A DNA stretch of 64,000 nt from Candidatus Gastranaerophilales bacterium (GCA_028277625.1 JANQFW010000082.1:1-64000); one strand, 5' to 3'. Positions 41,164 through 52,851 are shown, counted from the stretch's first letter. The notes: a model not told the origin generated them from the sequence alone. Numbers and translations are program-made.

Positions 41164-42567
41164 TTATGTTTTTTTTGTTACCCAATCTTCCAGAATTGTC
41201 TGCTTTCCTCTGGCAATAGCCAGTGCATTTTCTGGAACATCTTTGGTTATAACTGATCCAGCGGCAACATTAGCTTTAGATGAAACTGTCACCGGTGCAA
41301 CTAATACAGAATTAGAACCAATCTTTACATCATCTTCTAAAATTGTTTTGCTTTTTTGTTTGGTAAGAGGGTTATAATTTGCTGTAATGGTTCCTGCGCC
41401 TATATTTACATTTTTACCCAGTTCAGAATCACCAATATAACTTAAGTGGGCAATGTTTGTATTTTTGTTTATTAAAGATTTTTTAACTTCTACAAAGTTG
41501 CCTATTCTAACGTCATTAGTAACTTCAACATTGCCTCTTAGATGTGCAAATGGTCCTACCGACGAATTTTTACCTATTATGGCATCAGATATTTTTGACT
41601 GAATAAGCTTAACATTATCTTGTGCAGTTACATTGCCTTCTATATATAAATTAGGACCTAAAACACAATTTTCACCAATAGTGTTTACACCATCTATATA
41701 ACACCCTGGGAATACAACAGAATCCATTCCTATTTGTGTTTCGGGTGATATTGATGTATTTTCAGGTGAAACTATTGTTACACCATCATTCATAAGTTGT
41801 TGAAGTTTTCTTTGATTAAGTATATAAGTAGCTTTCGCCAAATCAGCCCTAGAATTAATACCAAACGCTTCATTAGCGTCTTCCAGAATGTGAGCACTAA
41901 CATTAAGGTCTTTTTTAACGCCCCATTCGATTATATCGGTAAGGTAATATTCACCTTGCTCATTATCTGTAGTTAGATCAAAAAATACAGGTGATATTTG
42001 TTGCCAATTTAAACAATATACACCTGTGTTTACCTCATTTATTAACTTTTCTTGTTCGTTTGCATCTTTTGCTTCAACGATTTTATTTACACTTCCTGAT
42101 TGCTTCCTTATAATCCTTCCATAACTGCCTGGTGGTTCAATAATCGCCGATAGTACACTTATATCAGATTTTGACTGTTCGTGACTTTGGACAAATCCGC
42201 TCAGTGTTTCCGTAGTCAATAGCGGAGCATCTCCACACAGTACAATTACACTTCCTTTAAAATCTTTTAAGTGGTCATATGCTTTAAAAACCGCATCACC
42301 TGTACCTAACTGCGGTTGCTGTAATACACTGGTGACTGGGTAAGAAATGTCTTTATACTTGTCTTTAACATAATTGGTAACTTCATCAGCTTGATGACCA
42401 ACTACCAGAAAAATCTCTTCAATGTTTTTAACTTTTAAAACGCTGTCTATTACTCTCTCCAATAAAGTTTTAGAAAAAATATCTTGCAGCACTTTAGGCT
42501 TAGAGGATTTCATTCTTGTGCCTTTGCCAGCTGCAAGTATTACTGCTTTTATTTTATTAACTGCCAT
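41164..42567 (-). CDS. glmU: Bifunctional GlmU (UDP-GlcNAc pyrophosphorylase / GlcN-1-P acetyltransferase)
   Basis: VILAAGKGTRMKSSKPKVL, left-handed beta-helix C-term with NIGAGTITANYN. Confidence 0.96.
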   Translation of the reverse strand: MAVNKIKAVILAAGKGTRMKSSKPKVLQDIFSKTLLERVIDSVLKVKNIEEIFLVVGHQADEVTNYVKDKYKDISYPVTSVLQQPQLGTGDAVFKAYDHLKDFKGSVIVLCGDAPLLTTETLSGFVQSHEQSKSDISVLSAIIEPPGSYGRIIRKQSGSVNKIVEAKDANEQEKLINEVNTGVYCLNWQQISPVFFDLTTDNEQGEYYLTDIIEWGVKKDLNVSAHILEDANEAFGINSRADLAKATYILNQRKLQQLMNDGVTIVSPENTSISPETQIGMDSVVFPGCYIDGVNTIGENCVLGPNLYIEGNVTAQDNVKLIQSKISDAIIGKNSSVGPFAHLRGNVEVTNDVRIGNFVEVKKSLINKNTNIAHLSYIGDSELGKNVNIGAGTITANYNPLTKQKSKTILEDDVKIGSNSVLVAPVTVSSKANVAAGSVITKDVPENALAIARGKQTILEDWVTKKT

Positions 42568-42665
42568 GTTTTTTTCCCGAACTTACAAGTCTAATTTCAT
42601 TTCTATATTATCAAAGAATGACAAAATAAAATATTGACATTAAATTAAATTAAGTTAAGTTTTAT

Positions 42666-43949
42666 TTACAAAAACAAATTATCTTCTTTAACAAGGTTTT
42701 TTACTATATCTCTTCTGTAGCGTTTATTTTTAAAGTCTATTTCATTTATTGCTTCATATACATTTGAACAAGCTCTATGCAATGTTGATGCATTTGATAT
42801 AACGCAAACCACTTTGGTACCGTTTACTGTTGTTTCTGAGCAAATGTTCTTTTTTGTATCGGATTGGAAAACACATAAACCTTCTTCATCTTCAAAATTC
42901 TCAAGACCTAATATTTCAGAACCTTTAGCTGGTTCGCTTATATAACCTCCTGAGCTAAGAAGAACAGCTACGCTGTGATTATTACTAATGTCAAAAGATT
43001 CAAACTCATCGCAGAATGCACCTATTGAAGTTGAATATAAAATGCCGTACAGATCTGTTTCAAGTAATGGCAATGCTACCATTGCTTCCATATCTCCGAT
43101 AGTAGAATTTATTCCCATAACTTTAGGATTATCCTTTTCATCGAGTGTCATTTCAATGCTTAAAATGCCTGAAAATACTAAATTGTCTGATGCTAATGCA
43201 TCGATTAAAGGAAAAACAATTTTTTGTGCTATTTTACTTTCCAGAGCTGCATCCATAAATGGTACAGGTGCATAGGCTCCCATTCCAGATGTGAAGACTC
43301 CTGCATTGCCTTCTAAAGCCCTTTTATATATATAACAAGGAGATAACGGTACAGCGTTATAACCATCAGTTATAATCGGTAGTGAGAAAATTCTGCCTTG
43401 TTCATAATTTTCTATTACTAGTGACTTGCATAAAGATTCAAAACTTTTTTCAATTATAATTTTAGCTTGAGAAGAATTATCACATAAAAATACTCCTCTA
43501 CCTTCTGAGCGGGTATCGTACTTGATTATCAGCGGATATTTTGCATCCTTTGTATAATCAACAGCTTGTGATGCTCTGCTAAAAAGATGATATTCACAAG
43601 TTGGTATTTTATTTTTATGTAGAAATTTTTTAAGAAAGCTTTTGCTACTTTCTAGCTTGGCTGCTTCTTTAGTTGGACCAAATATCTGAAGCCCCTTTTC
43701 ATTAAAGTGGTTTACAATCCCCCAAAGTATAGCAATTTTTGAGGTTGCTATTGTTAAATCAATCTCATTATCTTGTACAAATTCAGCTATTCGTTCTATT
43801 TCATTATCTTTTATATCAACACATTGTGCATATTTAGCAATTCCGGGATTGCCGGGTGTGCAGTATATTTTTTTAATGCTAGAATTCTGACTAAGTTTCC
43901 ATACAAATACATTTTCTTTAAATCCAGAGCCTACTACCAGAATTTTCAT
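42666..43949 (-). CDS. purD: Phosphoribosylamine-glycine ligase
   Basis: ILVVGSGFKENVFVWKL, YCTPGNPGIAKYA, TSGMGAYAPVPF. Confidence 0.93.
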   Translation of the reverse strand: MKILVVGSGFKENVFVWKLSQNSSIKKIYCTPGNPGIAKYAQCVDIKDNEIERIAEFVQDNEIDLTIATSKIAILWGIVNHFNEKGLQIFGPTKEAAKLESSKSFLKKFLHKNKIPTCEYHLFSRASQAVDYTKDAKYPLIIKYDTRSEGRGVFLCDNSSQAKIIIEKSFESLCKSLVIENYEQGRIFSLPIITDGYNAVPLSPCYIYKRALEGNAGVFTSGMGAYAPVPFMDAALESKIAQKIVFPLIDALASDNLVFSGILSIEMTLDEKDNPKVMGINSTIGDMEAMVALPLLETDLYGILYSTSIGAFCDEFESFDISNNHSVAVLLSSGGYISEPAKGSEILGLENFEDEEGLCVFQSDTKKNICSETTVNGTKVVCVISNASTLHRACSNVYEAINEIDFKNKRYRRDIVKNLVKEDNLFL

Positions 43950-44154
43950 TTTATCCCCTCAAAATACTATACTCCACTTAATTCTTTATTAGATTAGAGT
44001 AGATTATATTTAATTTTACAATAAAAAATAAGACTATAAAATACTTTATTTTATGCAATTGGTCTATTATTATTTTTATGCTGAACATATTTAATTTGCT
44101 CTTCTGCAATTTTACTAAAATCAGTTCCTTTTGGGAAATAATACCAAGATGCAA

Positions 44155-44469
44155 TCAATATATAACCTTTTGAGCTTTATCCATTGAATCTATAATCCAA
44201 TCCCAACCAGTTATAGATTCAACTATTTGTTGGTTATTCTCGTAGAACAAAGCAGCCTCAACAAGTTTATCTTCAACACCTTTTAAACTTTTGAACACAG
44301 CATTGCCAAAAAATTTTTCTCTTTTGTATCTATCAGATAATATTTTCAAAAATATATTCATAGTTTTTAATGAGGTTTCAGGTAGAATTATTAAATCATT
44401 TTCACCATAAGTTATGTCTTGATTGCATTTAAGTATTATATTCTCCTGTCCGTTACATTTCTCTTTCAT
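44155..44469 (-). CDS. Hypothetical protein, 104 aa
   Basis: Open frame between purD and the graspetide-like precursor; no recognised domain. Confidence 0.5.
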   Translation of the reverse strand: MKEKCNGQENIILKCNQDITYGENDLIILPETSLKTMNIFLKILSDRYKREKFFGNAVFKSLKGVEDKLVEAALFYENNQQIVESITGWDWIIDSMDKAQKVIY

Positions 44470-44570
44470 AAGCCTTTTTTTCGTACTCGTAAAAGAAAAA
44501 TTCGGGCTTATTCTTTTGTCGTTCCTGTTCTTCCAACTTGTCTAATAAAAGTTTAATTGAGAACCTGTAT

Positions 44571-44618
44571 AAAAAATGCAGCGCTTTCTTGGCAAAGCAA
44601 GATATACGCTACATTTTT
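44571..44618 (-). terminator. Rho-independent terminator downstream of the graspetide-like precursor
   Basis: Minus strand AAAAATGTAGCG...TCTTG-ctttgc-CAAGA...CGCTGCATTTTTT. Confidence 0.65.
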
Positions 44619-44647
44619 ACTAAATATAAATAAAATGTTTTTGAACT

Positions 44648-45235
44648 TTATTTTAATTGGAAGTTTAGAAAATATTTCATTATTTGATCGACATTGCCAG
44701 ACTGTGCAAGTTGCCTAATGTTGGTCATCATATCAATAAGACTATTAAAATCTTGGCTACCGTCCTGAGTTGTTGAATCAGAAGGAGTAGGTGGGCCAAT
44801 AGGTGGCCACTGCTGTGGAGGCGGTATTGTACCACCACCTTCTTCACCTACTGCTTGAGTAGTTAAGTCAGGAGGTTTTATAGGTGGTCCAACAGGAGGC
44901 CATTGTTGAGGAGGAGGCATTGTACCGCCACCTTCTTCTCCCATTGCTTCAGTTGATCCTTGTGGTGGTGGATAGGGTGGACATTTTGGTATTCCGCCCC
45001 CCTCTTCGCCTATAGCTTGAGTAGTTGCTATAGGAGGTTTTGTTGGTGGAAAAGTAGGAGGAGGCATTATACAACCACCACCTTCATTCATAGCTTTTGT
45101 ATACGCTATAGGTTGTCCCTGCTCTGGAGGTTTAGTAGTGGGTGGACAATCGCCCCCTTCTTCACCTACTGCCATCGTAGTCATTCGATCATTAGCAGCA
45201 GGTTGAAACCTTACAAAAGAATTATAAATTCCCAT
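44648..45235 (-). CDS. Putative multi-core graspetide (plesiocin-type, TTxxxxEE) precursor peptide
   Basis: 195 aa with cores TTMAVGEEGGD, YTKAMNEGGGC, TTQAIGEEGGG, STEAMGEEGGG, TTQAVGEEGGG separated by Pro-rich spacers. ATG preceded by GAGG, terminator downstream. Confidence 0.78.
   Translation of the reverse strand: MGIYNSFVRFQPAANDRMTTMAVGEEGGDCPPTTKPPEQGQPIAYTKAMNEGGGCIMPPPTFPPTKPPIATTQAIGEEGGGIPKCPPYPPPQGSTEAMGEEGGGTMPPPQQWPPVGPPIKPPDLTTQAVGEEGGGTIPPPQQWPPIGPPTPSDSTTQDGSQDFNSLIDMMTNIRQLAQSGNVDQIMKYFLNFQLK
44831..45181 (-). repeat. Five imperfect in-frame core repeats of the precursor (residues 19-135)
   Basis: Unit about 23-31 aa; the two C-terminal units share GEEGGGT[MI]PPPQQWPP[VI]GPP almost exactly. 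Confidence 0.85.
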
Positions 45236-45416
45236 GCTTTTACCTCAAAGTTTCGTTAACTCTTTGTTTTTATATAAAACATCTCTATTTATATAAAAAC
45301 AATATAAGGGTGATAAGCGAATAAAAAAACAAACATTTTAACGAAAATTAATAATTGCAGGAGTGCCTAAAAAACTATCAAACTAAAATATTTTTAAATT
45401 ACTTGCGTAAGCTCTG

Positions 45417-46328
45417 TTAATTATTCAAAGCATTAGCACCACTAACAACTTCTAAAATTTCTTGAGTAATAGAAGCCTGTCTGGCTTTGTTATAAACAAC
45501 GGTTAATTGTTGAATAACTTCATTGGCATTTTTTGTAGCTGCTGACATAGCTGCCATTCTAGATGCAAGCTCGCTGGCAGATGCTTCTAATAATGCTTGA
45601 TAAACTCTATTTGATAAGTATAAAGGAACTATTTTTTGTAGTACAGCTTCTGGGCTAGGCTCAAATATCATTTCACTAGAGCTTTCATACTCTTGAGGTT
45701 GAGACGGAAGCATCACTGGTAAAACTTTCCAAGACTGAACATCAAAGCACATCATTGACTTAAAATTAGTTGTAAGAATCTCTATACTATCAATTTGTTC
45801 ATCAACAAAATCTTCTGCTAAATCTTCGGCTATTAAATCAGCTTCATGCACGCCAGGTACAGCAGGCAATCTTGAATAAGTTTTTACAATATCCATATCA
45901 TTTCTTCGTTTTAAAGCGCTTATACCCTTTAATCCAACAATATATAACCTTACATCAACATTACTTTGTTTTAATTCTTTAACTCTTTTAACTGCTGCTC
46001 TTACAAGGTTAGCATTATATCCACCTGCAAGACCTCTATCTGATGTTATTAATAAAAGTCCGACAGTTTTCATTTCTCTATGCTCTAGCAATGCCGGATA
46101 ATTATCCATTGCTCTTTGAGTTATTATTTTGGTATCTCGAATTTCAGGCTTTTGAGACAATAAAAAGCTCAGTGCATCGGCTATTTTTTTAGAGTATGGA
46201 CGAGCTGCTTTTACCTTTGTTTCAGCTCTTCTCACCTTGGCCGCTGCAACCATTTTCATTGCCTGTGTTATTTTTTGCGTATTTTGAATACTTTTTATTC
46301 TTCTTTTTATATCTTTTAAATTAGGCAT
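45417..46328 (-). CDS. atpG: ATP synthase F1 gamma subunit
   Basis: MPNLKDIKRRIKSIQNTQKITQAMKMVAAAKVRRAE; LITSDRGLAGGYN. Confidence 0.97.
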   Translation of the reverse strand: MPNLKDIKRRIKSIQNTQKITQAMKMVAAAKVRRAETKVKAARPYSKKIADALSFLLSQKPEIRDTKIITQRAMDNYPALLEHREMKTVGLLLITSDRGLAGGYNANLVRAAVKRVKELKQSNVDVRLYIVGLKGISALKRRNDMDIVKTYSRLPAVPGVHEADLIAEDLAEDFVDEQIDSIEILTTNFKSMMCFDVQSWKVLPVMLPSQPQEYESSSEMIFEPSPEAVLQKIVPLYLSNRVYQALLEASASELASRMAAMSAATKNANEVIQQLTVVYNKARQASITQEILEVVSGANALNN

Positions 46329-46344
46329 GTTTAATTCCTATGTG

Positions 46345-46435
46345 TTTTTTATATCTACCCCCTACCCCCTGCAAGGAGGAGTTTTATTTAGGTTCGCTTT
46401 CCGTCGAATGAGCCGACTCGCTAAAACCCTTTAAA
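46345..46435. repeat. Dispersed intergenic repeat copy A (atpA-atpG gap)
   Basis: TTTTTATATCTACCCCC-TACCCCCT..GCAAGG..TTTTATTTAGG...GAGCCGACTCGC; shared with 52758-52851. Confidence 0.55.
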
Positions 46436-46461
46436 AAATTTTTAATAGGTTTTATTACTAC

Positions 46462-48000
<1,539 letters not shown>

Positions 48001-48546
48001 CTAAGCTAAATGTTTTTTCATATTTCCTAATTTTGATTTAATGCTTCCATCAATTACTCTATCACCAAATTTAACGATCATACCAGCAATAATGTCAGGG
48101 TCTATTTGATGTTCTATCTGGAAATTCTTCTTAAATTGATTTTGTAACTTGTCTTTTAATTTATATTTAATATCTTCGCTTATTGGAACTGCTGTTATAA
48201 CTTCAGCCATAGTAACATTACGTTTTTGATTAAGCAATTCCGTGTAATAAGTAACAAGCGAACTAAATATATATGTCCTGTTTCTATCTAGCAATACTTT
48301 TAAAGTATTAAGAATGTCAACAGAGATATAATTTTGGAACACATTGCAGGTAATTTCCTTTTTATCTTCTTTAGGCACTATAGGATGTTCCAAAAGTCTT
48401 GCCAGTTCTTGATTTTCAGCTAAAGTATTTTTAACTTTAACCAAACTATCCAAATACTCGTCTAATTTATAATTTTGTTCGCCGAGCTGGATTAAAGCTT
48501 GTGCATATCTGCCGGCAATAATTGAAATTTTATGCTCTTCAGCCAT
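48001..48546 (-). CDS. atpH: ATP synthase F1 delta subunit
   Basis: OSCP/delta sequence (AGRYAQALIQLGEQ...DPDIIAGMIVKFGDRVIDGSIKSKLGNMKKHL). Confidence 0.93.
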   Translation of the reverse strand: MAEEHKISIIAGRYAQALIQLGEQNYKLDEYLDSLVKVKNTLAENQELARLLEHPIVPKEDKKEITCNVFQNYISVDILNTLKVLLDRNRTYIFSSLVTYYTELLNQKRNVTMAEVITAVPISEDIKYKLKDKLQNQFKKNFQIEHQIDPDIIAGMIVKFGDRVIDGSIKSKLGNMKKHLA

Positions 48547-48553
48547 TTTGAAG

Positions 48554-49129
48554 TTATACCTTTAGATTATCTAAACTTTCAATAAATTCATCTATAAACT
48601 TTTGATGCATTCTATCATCCAAAGACTGTTTTATATGCTCTCTGGCTATTTCAAAGGCAGCTCCTGTTATTTTTATTTTTATTTCAGATACTGCTTGAGT
48701 TCTTTTGGTATCTATAACGTGTTCTGTTTTTGATTCAAGCTCTTTTGCATCTTTTTTTGCTTCAATAACAATCTCTGATGACAAACTTTTTGCTACTTGT
48801 TTTCCATCTTTTACAATGGCATCTATTTTTTCACTGGAATTGCATAACTGTGTTTTGGTTTGCTCCAGTTTAAACTCAGCTCTTCTTTTTGACTCCTCAG
48901 AATCAAGAACTTTAGTTGAAATCTCTTCTTGCCTTTGATCAATAATTGAGGTGAACTTTTGCACTTTGTTTAACCATACCAAAAAAGCAACAACAATTAT
49001 AAAATTTATAATATTTGAATGAAATATATAATCAATAAAGCTCATACTCCCTTGATTATGTACTGCTTCTTTGGCATGGTGTGCAGCCTCTGCAAAAGCC
49101 GGGCTCATAAGTAAATCTAACAAATTCAT
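48554..49129 (-). CDS. atpF: ATP synthase Fo b subunit
   Basis: N-terminal TM followed by a long charged coiled coil; position between delta and b'. Confidence 0.88.
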   Translation of the reverse strand: MNLLDLLMSPAFAEAAHHAKEAVHNQGSMSFIDYIFHSNIINFIIVVAFLVWLNKVQKFTSIIDQRQEEISTKVLDSEESKRRAEFKLEQTKTQLCNSSEKIDAIVKDGKQVAKSLSSEIVIEAKKDAKELESKTEHVIDTKRTQAVSEIKIKITGAAFEIAREHIKQSLDDRMHQKFIDEFIESLDNLKV

Positions 49130-49133
49130 TGTT

Positions 49134-49610
49134 TTACCTGTTGTTAAGTGTTCTCTCGATTATTTCTGGAGTTACATTGGCTATAACAACATCTTCTTTT
49201 AATATTTTAGAAGAAATTTCTTGTGCCAAAGCAACTATTTGAGGTTTTAAGTTTTCAATAGAATCATTTTTTTCTTCTTCTATTTTATTTTCAGCAACTT
49301 CAATTTTATTTTGCATCACATTTTGCTTTTCCTGCAAAATGTTTGCTCTTTCTTTGTTAGCGGCTTTTATTTCTGCTGAAACTATCTCATTTGACTTGAC
49401 TTTGGCATTTGAAATTTTGCTGTTAAATTCTTTTATCAAGCCTTGTGACTTATCATCAGCATTATCCGCAAGTCGACGATTGGTATCAACATAGGAATCA
49501 CGCTGATCTTTCATCTCTATCATCGGCTTATAAAAGACATATTGCATCATTATCATAAAGACAACAAAGCTAATTACAATTACAATAATTGTTCCGTTAA
49601 ATTCCAACAT
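49134..49610 (-). CDS. ATP synthase Fo b' subunit
   Basis: FNGTIIVIVISFVVFMIMMQYVFYKPMIEMKDQRDSYVDTNRR; second b-type stalk subunit next to atpE. Confidence 0.88.
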   Translation of the reverse strand: MLEFNGTIIVIVISFVVFMIMMQYVFYKPMIEMKDQRDSYVDTNRRLADNADDKSQGLIKEFNSKISNAKVKSNEIVSAEIKAANKERANILQEKQNVMQNKIEVAENKIEEEKNDSIENLKPQIVALAQEISSKILKEDVVIANVTPEIIERTLNNR

Positions 49611-49622
49611 AATTAACTAAAC

Positions 49623-49880
<258 letters not shown>

Positions 49881-49945
49881 CTATACTTCTTCTAAGTTGT
49901 AGAATAAAAAACTCACTCGCCCGTTTAATTTAGATATCTAAATGA

Positions 49946-50635
49946 TCAGTGCTCATCTGCTACGGCACCAGATACATAAGATGCTGCAAGTATCGCAAAT
50001 ACAAATGCCTGAATGAATGCAATAAACAACTCAAACAACATAAGCGGTACAGCTGCGAATACGGGAACAAGACCTCCAATAACCAAAACTAATACCTCTC
50101 CGGCTAAAATATTGATAAATAGCCTGAGAGATAATGCCATAGGTCTTGTAAAGTCTTCTAAAACATTCATCGGTGCGATAAACCAAAATGGTTGAAAATA
50201 ATGCTTAAAATAAGCAAGTTTTTTCTTTATCAGTCCAGCCCCGATATAATAAACTGAAACAAGCAACGCTAAACCTAATGTTACGTTTAAATCATTAGTA
50301 GGCGATGCAAATTCTCCAGGAAGCGGCAATAATCTCCAAGGTAATTGTCCCATAAGGTTTGCCACTAATATAAACAAGAACAAGGAACCTATAAGAGAAA
50401 TATGCTTATATCCCTCTTTCCCCATCTGACCGACAGACAGACCTTCTATAAACTCTAAAGTCAGCTCTGCTACAGTTTGTACCTTGCCAGGTATTCTATT
50501 AAGATGACGGGTAATAAATATTGCCAACGCAAGCAACACACCCATCGCAAGCCAAGCAGTAATGACCGTGTCCATATTTACTTCTAACGGGCCTATGTGA
50601 GAAATCCAATGATGTCCTATTTGAATATCTAACAA
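49946..50635 (-). CDS. atpB: ATP synthase Fo a subunit
   Basis: RPMALSLRLFINILAGEVLV and FIQAFVFAILAASYVSGAV. Confidence 0.96.
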   Translation of the reverse strand: MLDIQIGHHWISHIGPLEVNMDTVITAWLAMGVLLALAIFITRHLNRIPGKVQTVAELTLEFIEGLSVGQMGKEGYKHISLIGSLFLFILVANLMGQLPWRLLPLPGEFASPTNDLNVTLGLALLVSVYYIGAGLIKKKLAYFKHYFQPFWFIAPMNVLEDFTRPMALSLRLFINILAGEVLVLVIGGLVPVFAAVPLMLFELFIAFIQAFVFAILAASYVSGAVADEH

Positions 50636-50894
50636 GCTTTGTACCTCTTTAACGCTCCTGATACGCTAATATCAATTTTTTGATAAGTTTAGCTGTTTAT
50701 ACTTTATCTAACATGAATTGATATTTAAGAATCTTATCCTTATGTTTTAGCATATATATCGATATAAAACAATATAGATTATGTTTTTATATAAATCATA
50801 TCTAAGCATAAGGAATAGAATCATATTTATATCTAATTATATAAATTGTTAAGAGCATACTAGAAGGTTTATTTGTATGATATTTTCTTATTTC

Positions 50895-51704
50895 TTATTT
50901 TAATTTGATAAATTTTATCGTTTTTTTTTCTGAACTACAATTTAAATAATTATTTTCTTTTATATAATTTTTAATATTTTCTATTCTTGATTGATAGGGT
51001 GGGTGAGTTGAAAAATAATAAAAAATTTCAGGATTTTTATCTTTTTTCATTATTCTTTCAAACAGATCTACACTACCAGAAGCATTTCCATAGTAACTAT
51101 TAATAGTGTCAACCGCTTCTAAGTCCGCTCGCTTTTCAACTTCTCTTGAATAAGCCAAAGTTACGTTACTAGCTGACAAGTTCATAATTTCTGCGACTTT
51201 TGCATCTTGCGTAAATATTGATAAAATTAAGCCCAGCAATATTTGACGACTTACATTTTTTTCTGGATCCTTATTAATTATATGGCTTAATTCATGAGAT
51301 AGCACAAAGCTTAATTCATTTTCTGACTTTATAAACTTTAAAAAAGAGTCCGTAATTAAAATTTGCCCACCCAAGCTTGCATAAGCATTAGGTTGATTGG
51401 ATTTAATTATTCTCAGTTTATAATAATCACAATGTTTACTCTTAGTTTCTTTGCACAATCCCTGTACTAGGGCATTTAGCCTTGCTTGAGTTTGCGGATA
51501 TATAGGCTTTGTATTTTTTACAAAAAGCTTATGCTCCCATTCTATAGGAATATATTTGACTATAAAATCCGCAAAAATACCACAAATAACAAATAGCACA
51601 GCTACAAGAATAAAAAATCCTGCCATAATCTGAAAAGCTTGTACCAGAGGGTTCACTTTGCTAAGATTGAAGTTTTCTTCTACATCAACTGGTGTATATT
51701 TCAT
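50895..51704 (-). CDS. M48 family membrane metalloprotease
   Basis: HExxH as LSHELSHIINKDPEK; AYSREVEKRADLEAVD. Confidence 0.9.
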   Translation of the reverse strand: MKYTPVDVEENFNLSKVNPLVQAFQIMAGFFILVAVLFVICGIFADFIVKYIPIEWEHKLFVKNTKPIYPQTQARLNALVQGLCKETKSKHCDYYKLRIIKSNQPNAYASLGGQILITDSFLKFIKSENELSFVLSHELSHIINKDPEKNVSRQILLGLILSIFTQDAKVAEIMNLSASNVTLAYSREVEKRADLEAVDTINSYYGNASGSVDLFERIMKKDKNPEIFYYFSTHPPYQSRIENIKNYIKENNYLNCSSEKKTIKFIKLK

Positions 51705-51796
51705 GAGTTGCCTATTTCTGACCCTTACTTACTTTTTTAGAATATAGCATATTTTATTAAATTTAACACAATTAACAAAAAATTTATTGCTTCTAA

Positions 51797-52729
51797 TTAA
51801 CGCTCATCCAGGTAGTTATGGGCATAAATATTCTCGTTAAATAGAATCTGCGCGGTCTTATAAATTTTAACCTCATCAGGATTATCTTTGTTATAAGATA
51901 AATCGCCAAGTTCACCAAATTCAAGCATCAAATTATAAAGATCTATCAAAAGACTATCCCCATCTTTTTCTACAGATTGAGACTCAATAACATTGATAAC
52001 TCTTAATAATTCAGTATCAAAAGAGTCTACAATACCAGAATCAAGCCCGCATCCCATAGCCATAACAGCAAATACTCTATTAATAAGTCCTCTCATTTCC
52101 TTAGGACTACCATTTGATATATTAGAAAGCCCAACAGTAGTTTTAACAGGTGGATCAAATGATTCCTTAAATACTCGTATAGAATTAAGAGCTTCCATCA
52201 CCTGTGTTTGATCCACACTAACCGGCAAAACTAGCGGATCCATAAATATTTTTGTATTATCAAGCTCCATTTCCGCAGTCTTGTCTAAAATTATTGATGC
52301 TATCTCTAATCTTCCATCAGGGTCCTTGGGAATACCAGTTGCATCACTCATTGTTAACGCTATAAGATTAGAATTATATTTAGCTGCAAGGTTTACCATA
52401 TTTTCTAATCTCTCTGGATCGCCGCTGGTACTATTAATAATACACTCATCAGGATTTGTTACACTCTTTAAGCCTGCTTCCATTTCATTCAGGTTAGATG
52501 TGTCAAAAGAAAATTTTATACCAGTTGCAACATCCTGAATTACACCTGATAACCATTCCATAATCCCTTCAGAACCACGCCTTGCCGGTCCAATATTCAG
52601 GTCAATATAATCTACATTTGCCTTTACTTGATCTAAAGCGAGTTTTTGTATATACTCAGCATCTCTTTCTAGAATTGCCACTTTAGTTTTTTTTGAAATT
52701 ATATGTATATTTTCACCAATTAATAACAT
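51797..52729 (-). CDS. AcsE-like methyltetrahydrofolate:corrinoid methyltransferase (pterin-binding domain)
   Basis: LLIGENIHIISKKTK...YIDLNIGPARRG...GLSNISNGSPKEMRGLINRVF. GGAGG-preceded ATG at 52729; tracked start 52777 probably too far upstream. Confidence 0.85.
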   Translation of the reverse strand: MLLIGENIHIISKKTKVAILERDAEYIQKLALDQVKANVDYIDLNIGPARRGSEGIMEWLSGVIQDVATGIKFSFDTSNLNEMEAGLKSVTNPDECIINSTSGDPERLENMVNLAAKYNSNLIALTMSDATGIPKDPDGRLEIASIILDKTAEMELDNTKIFMDPLVLPVSVDQTQVMEALNSIRVFKESFDPPVKTTVGLSNISNGSPKEMRGLINRVFAVMAMGCGLDSGIVDSFDTELLRVINVIESQSVEKDGDSLLIDLYNLMLEFGELGDLSYNKDNPDEVKIYKTAQILFNENIYAHNYLDER

Positions 52730-52757
52730 TTTTCCTCCTTTATAAGGTTTTAAAATT

Positions 52758-52851
52758 CTTTTTATATCTACCCCCATACCCCCTAAGCAAGGGGGATATT
52801 TTTATTTGGCCTCATCTTGCCGTTGGCTGCACCGACCGGCTCAGCCTTTTT
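52758..52851. repeat. Dispersed intergenic repeat copy B (folD-AcsE-like gap)
   Basis: CTTTTTATATCTACCCCCATACCCCCTAAGCAAGGGGGATATTTTTATTTGGCC...GCACCGACCGGCTC; shares core blocks with 46345-46435. Confidence 0.55.

Noticed and set aside
44960-45259. 99-aa plus-strand ORF opposite the precursor (Trp/Arg/Ser-rich)
   Set aside because: Antisense shadow of the Gly/Pro-rich minus-strand repeats; no SD and implausible composition.
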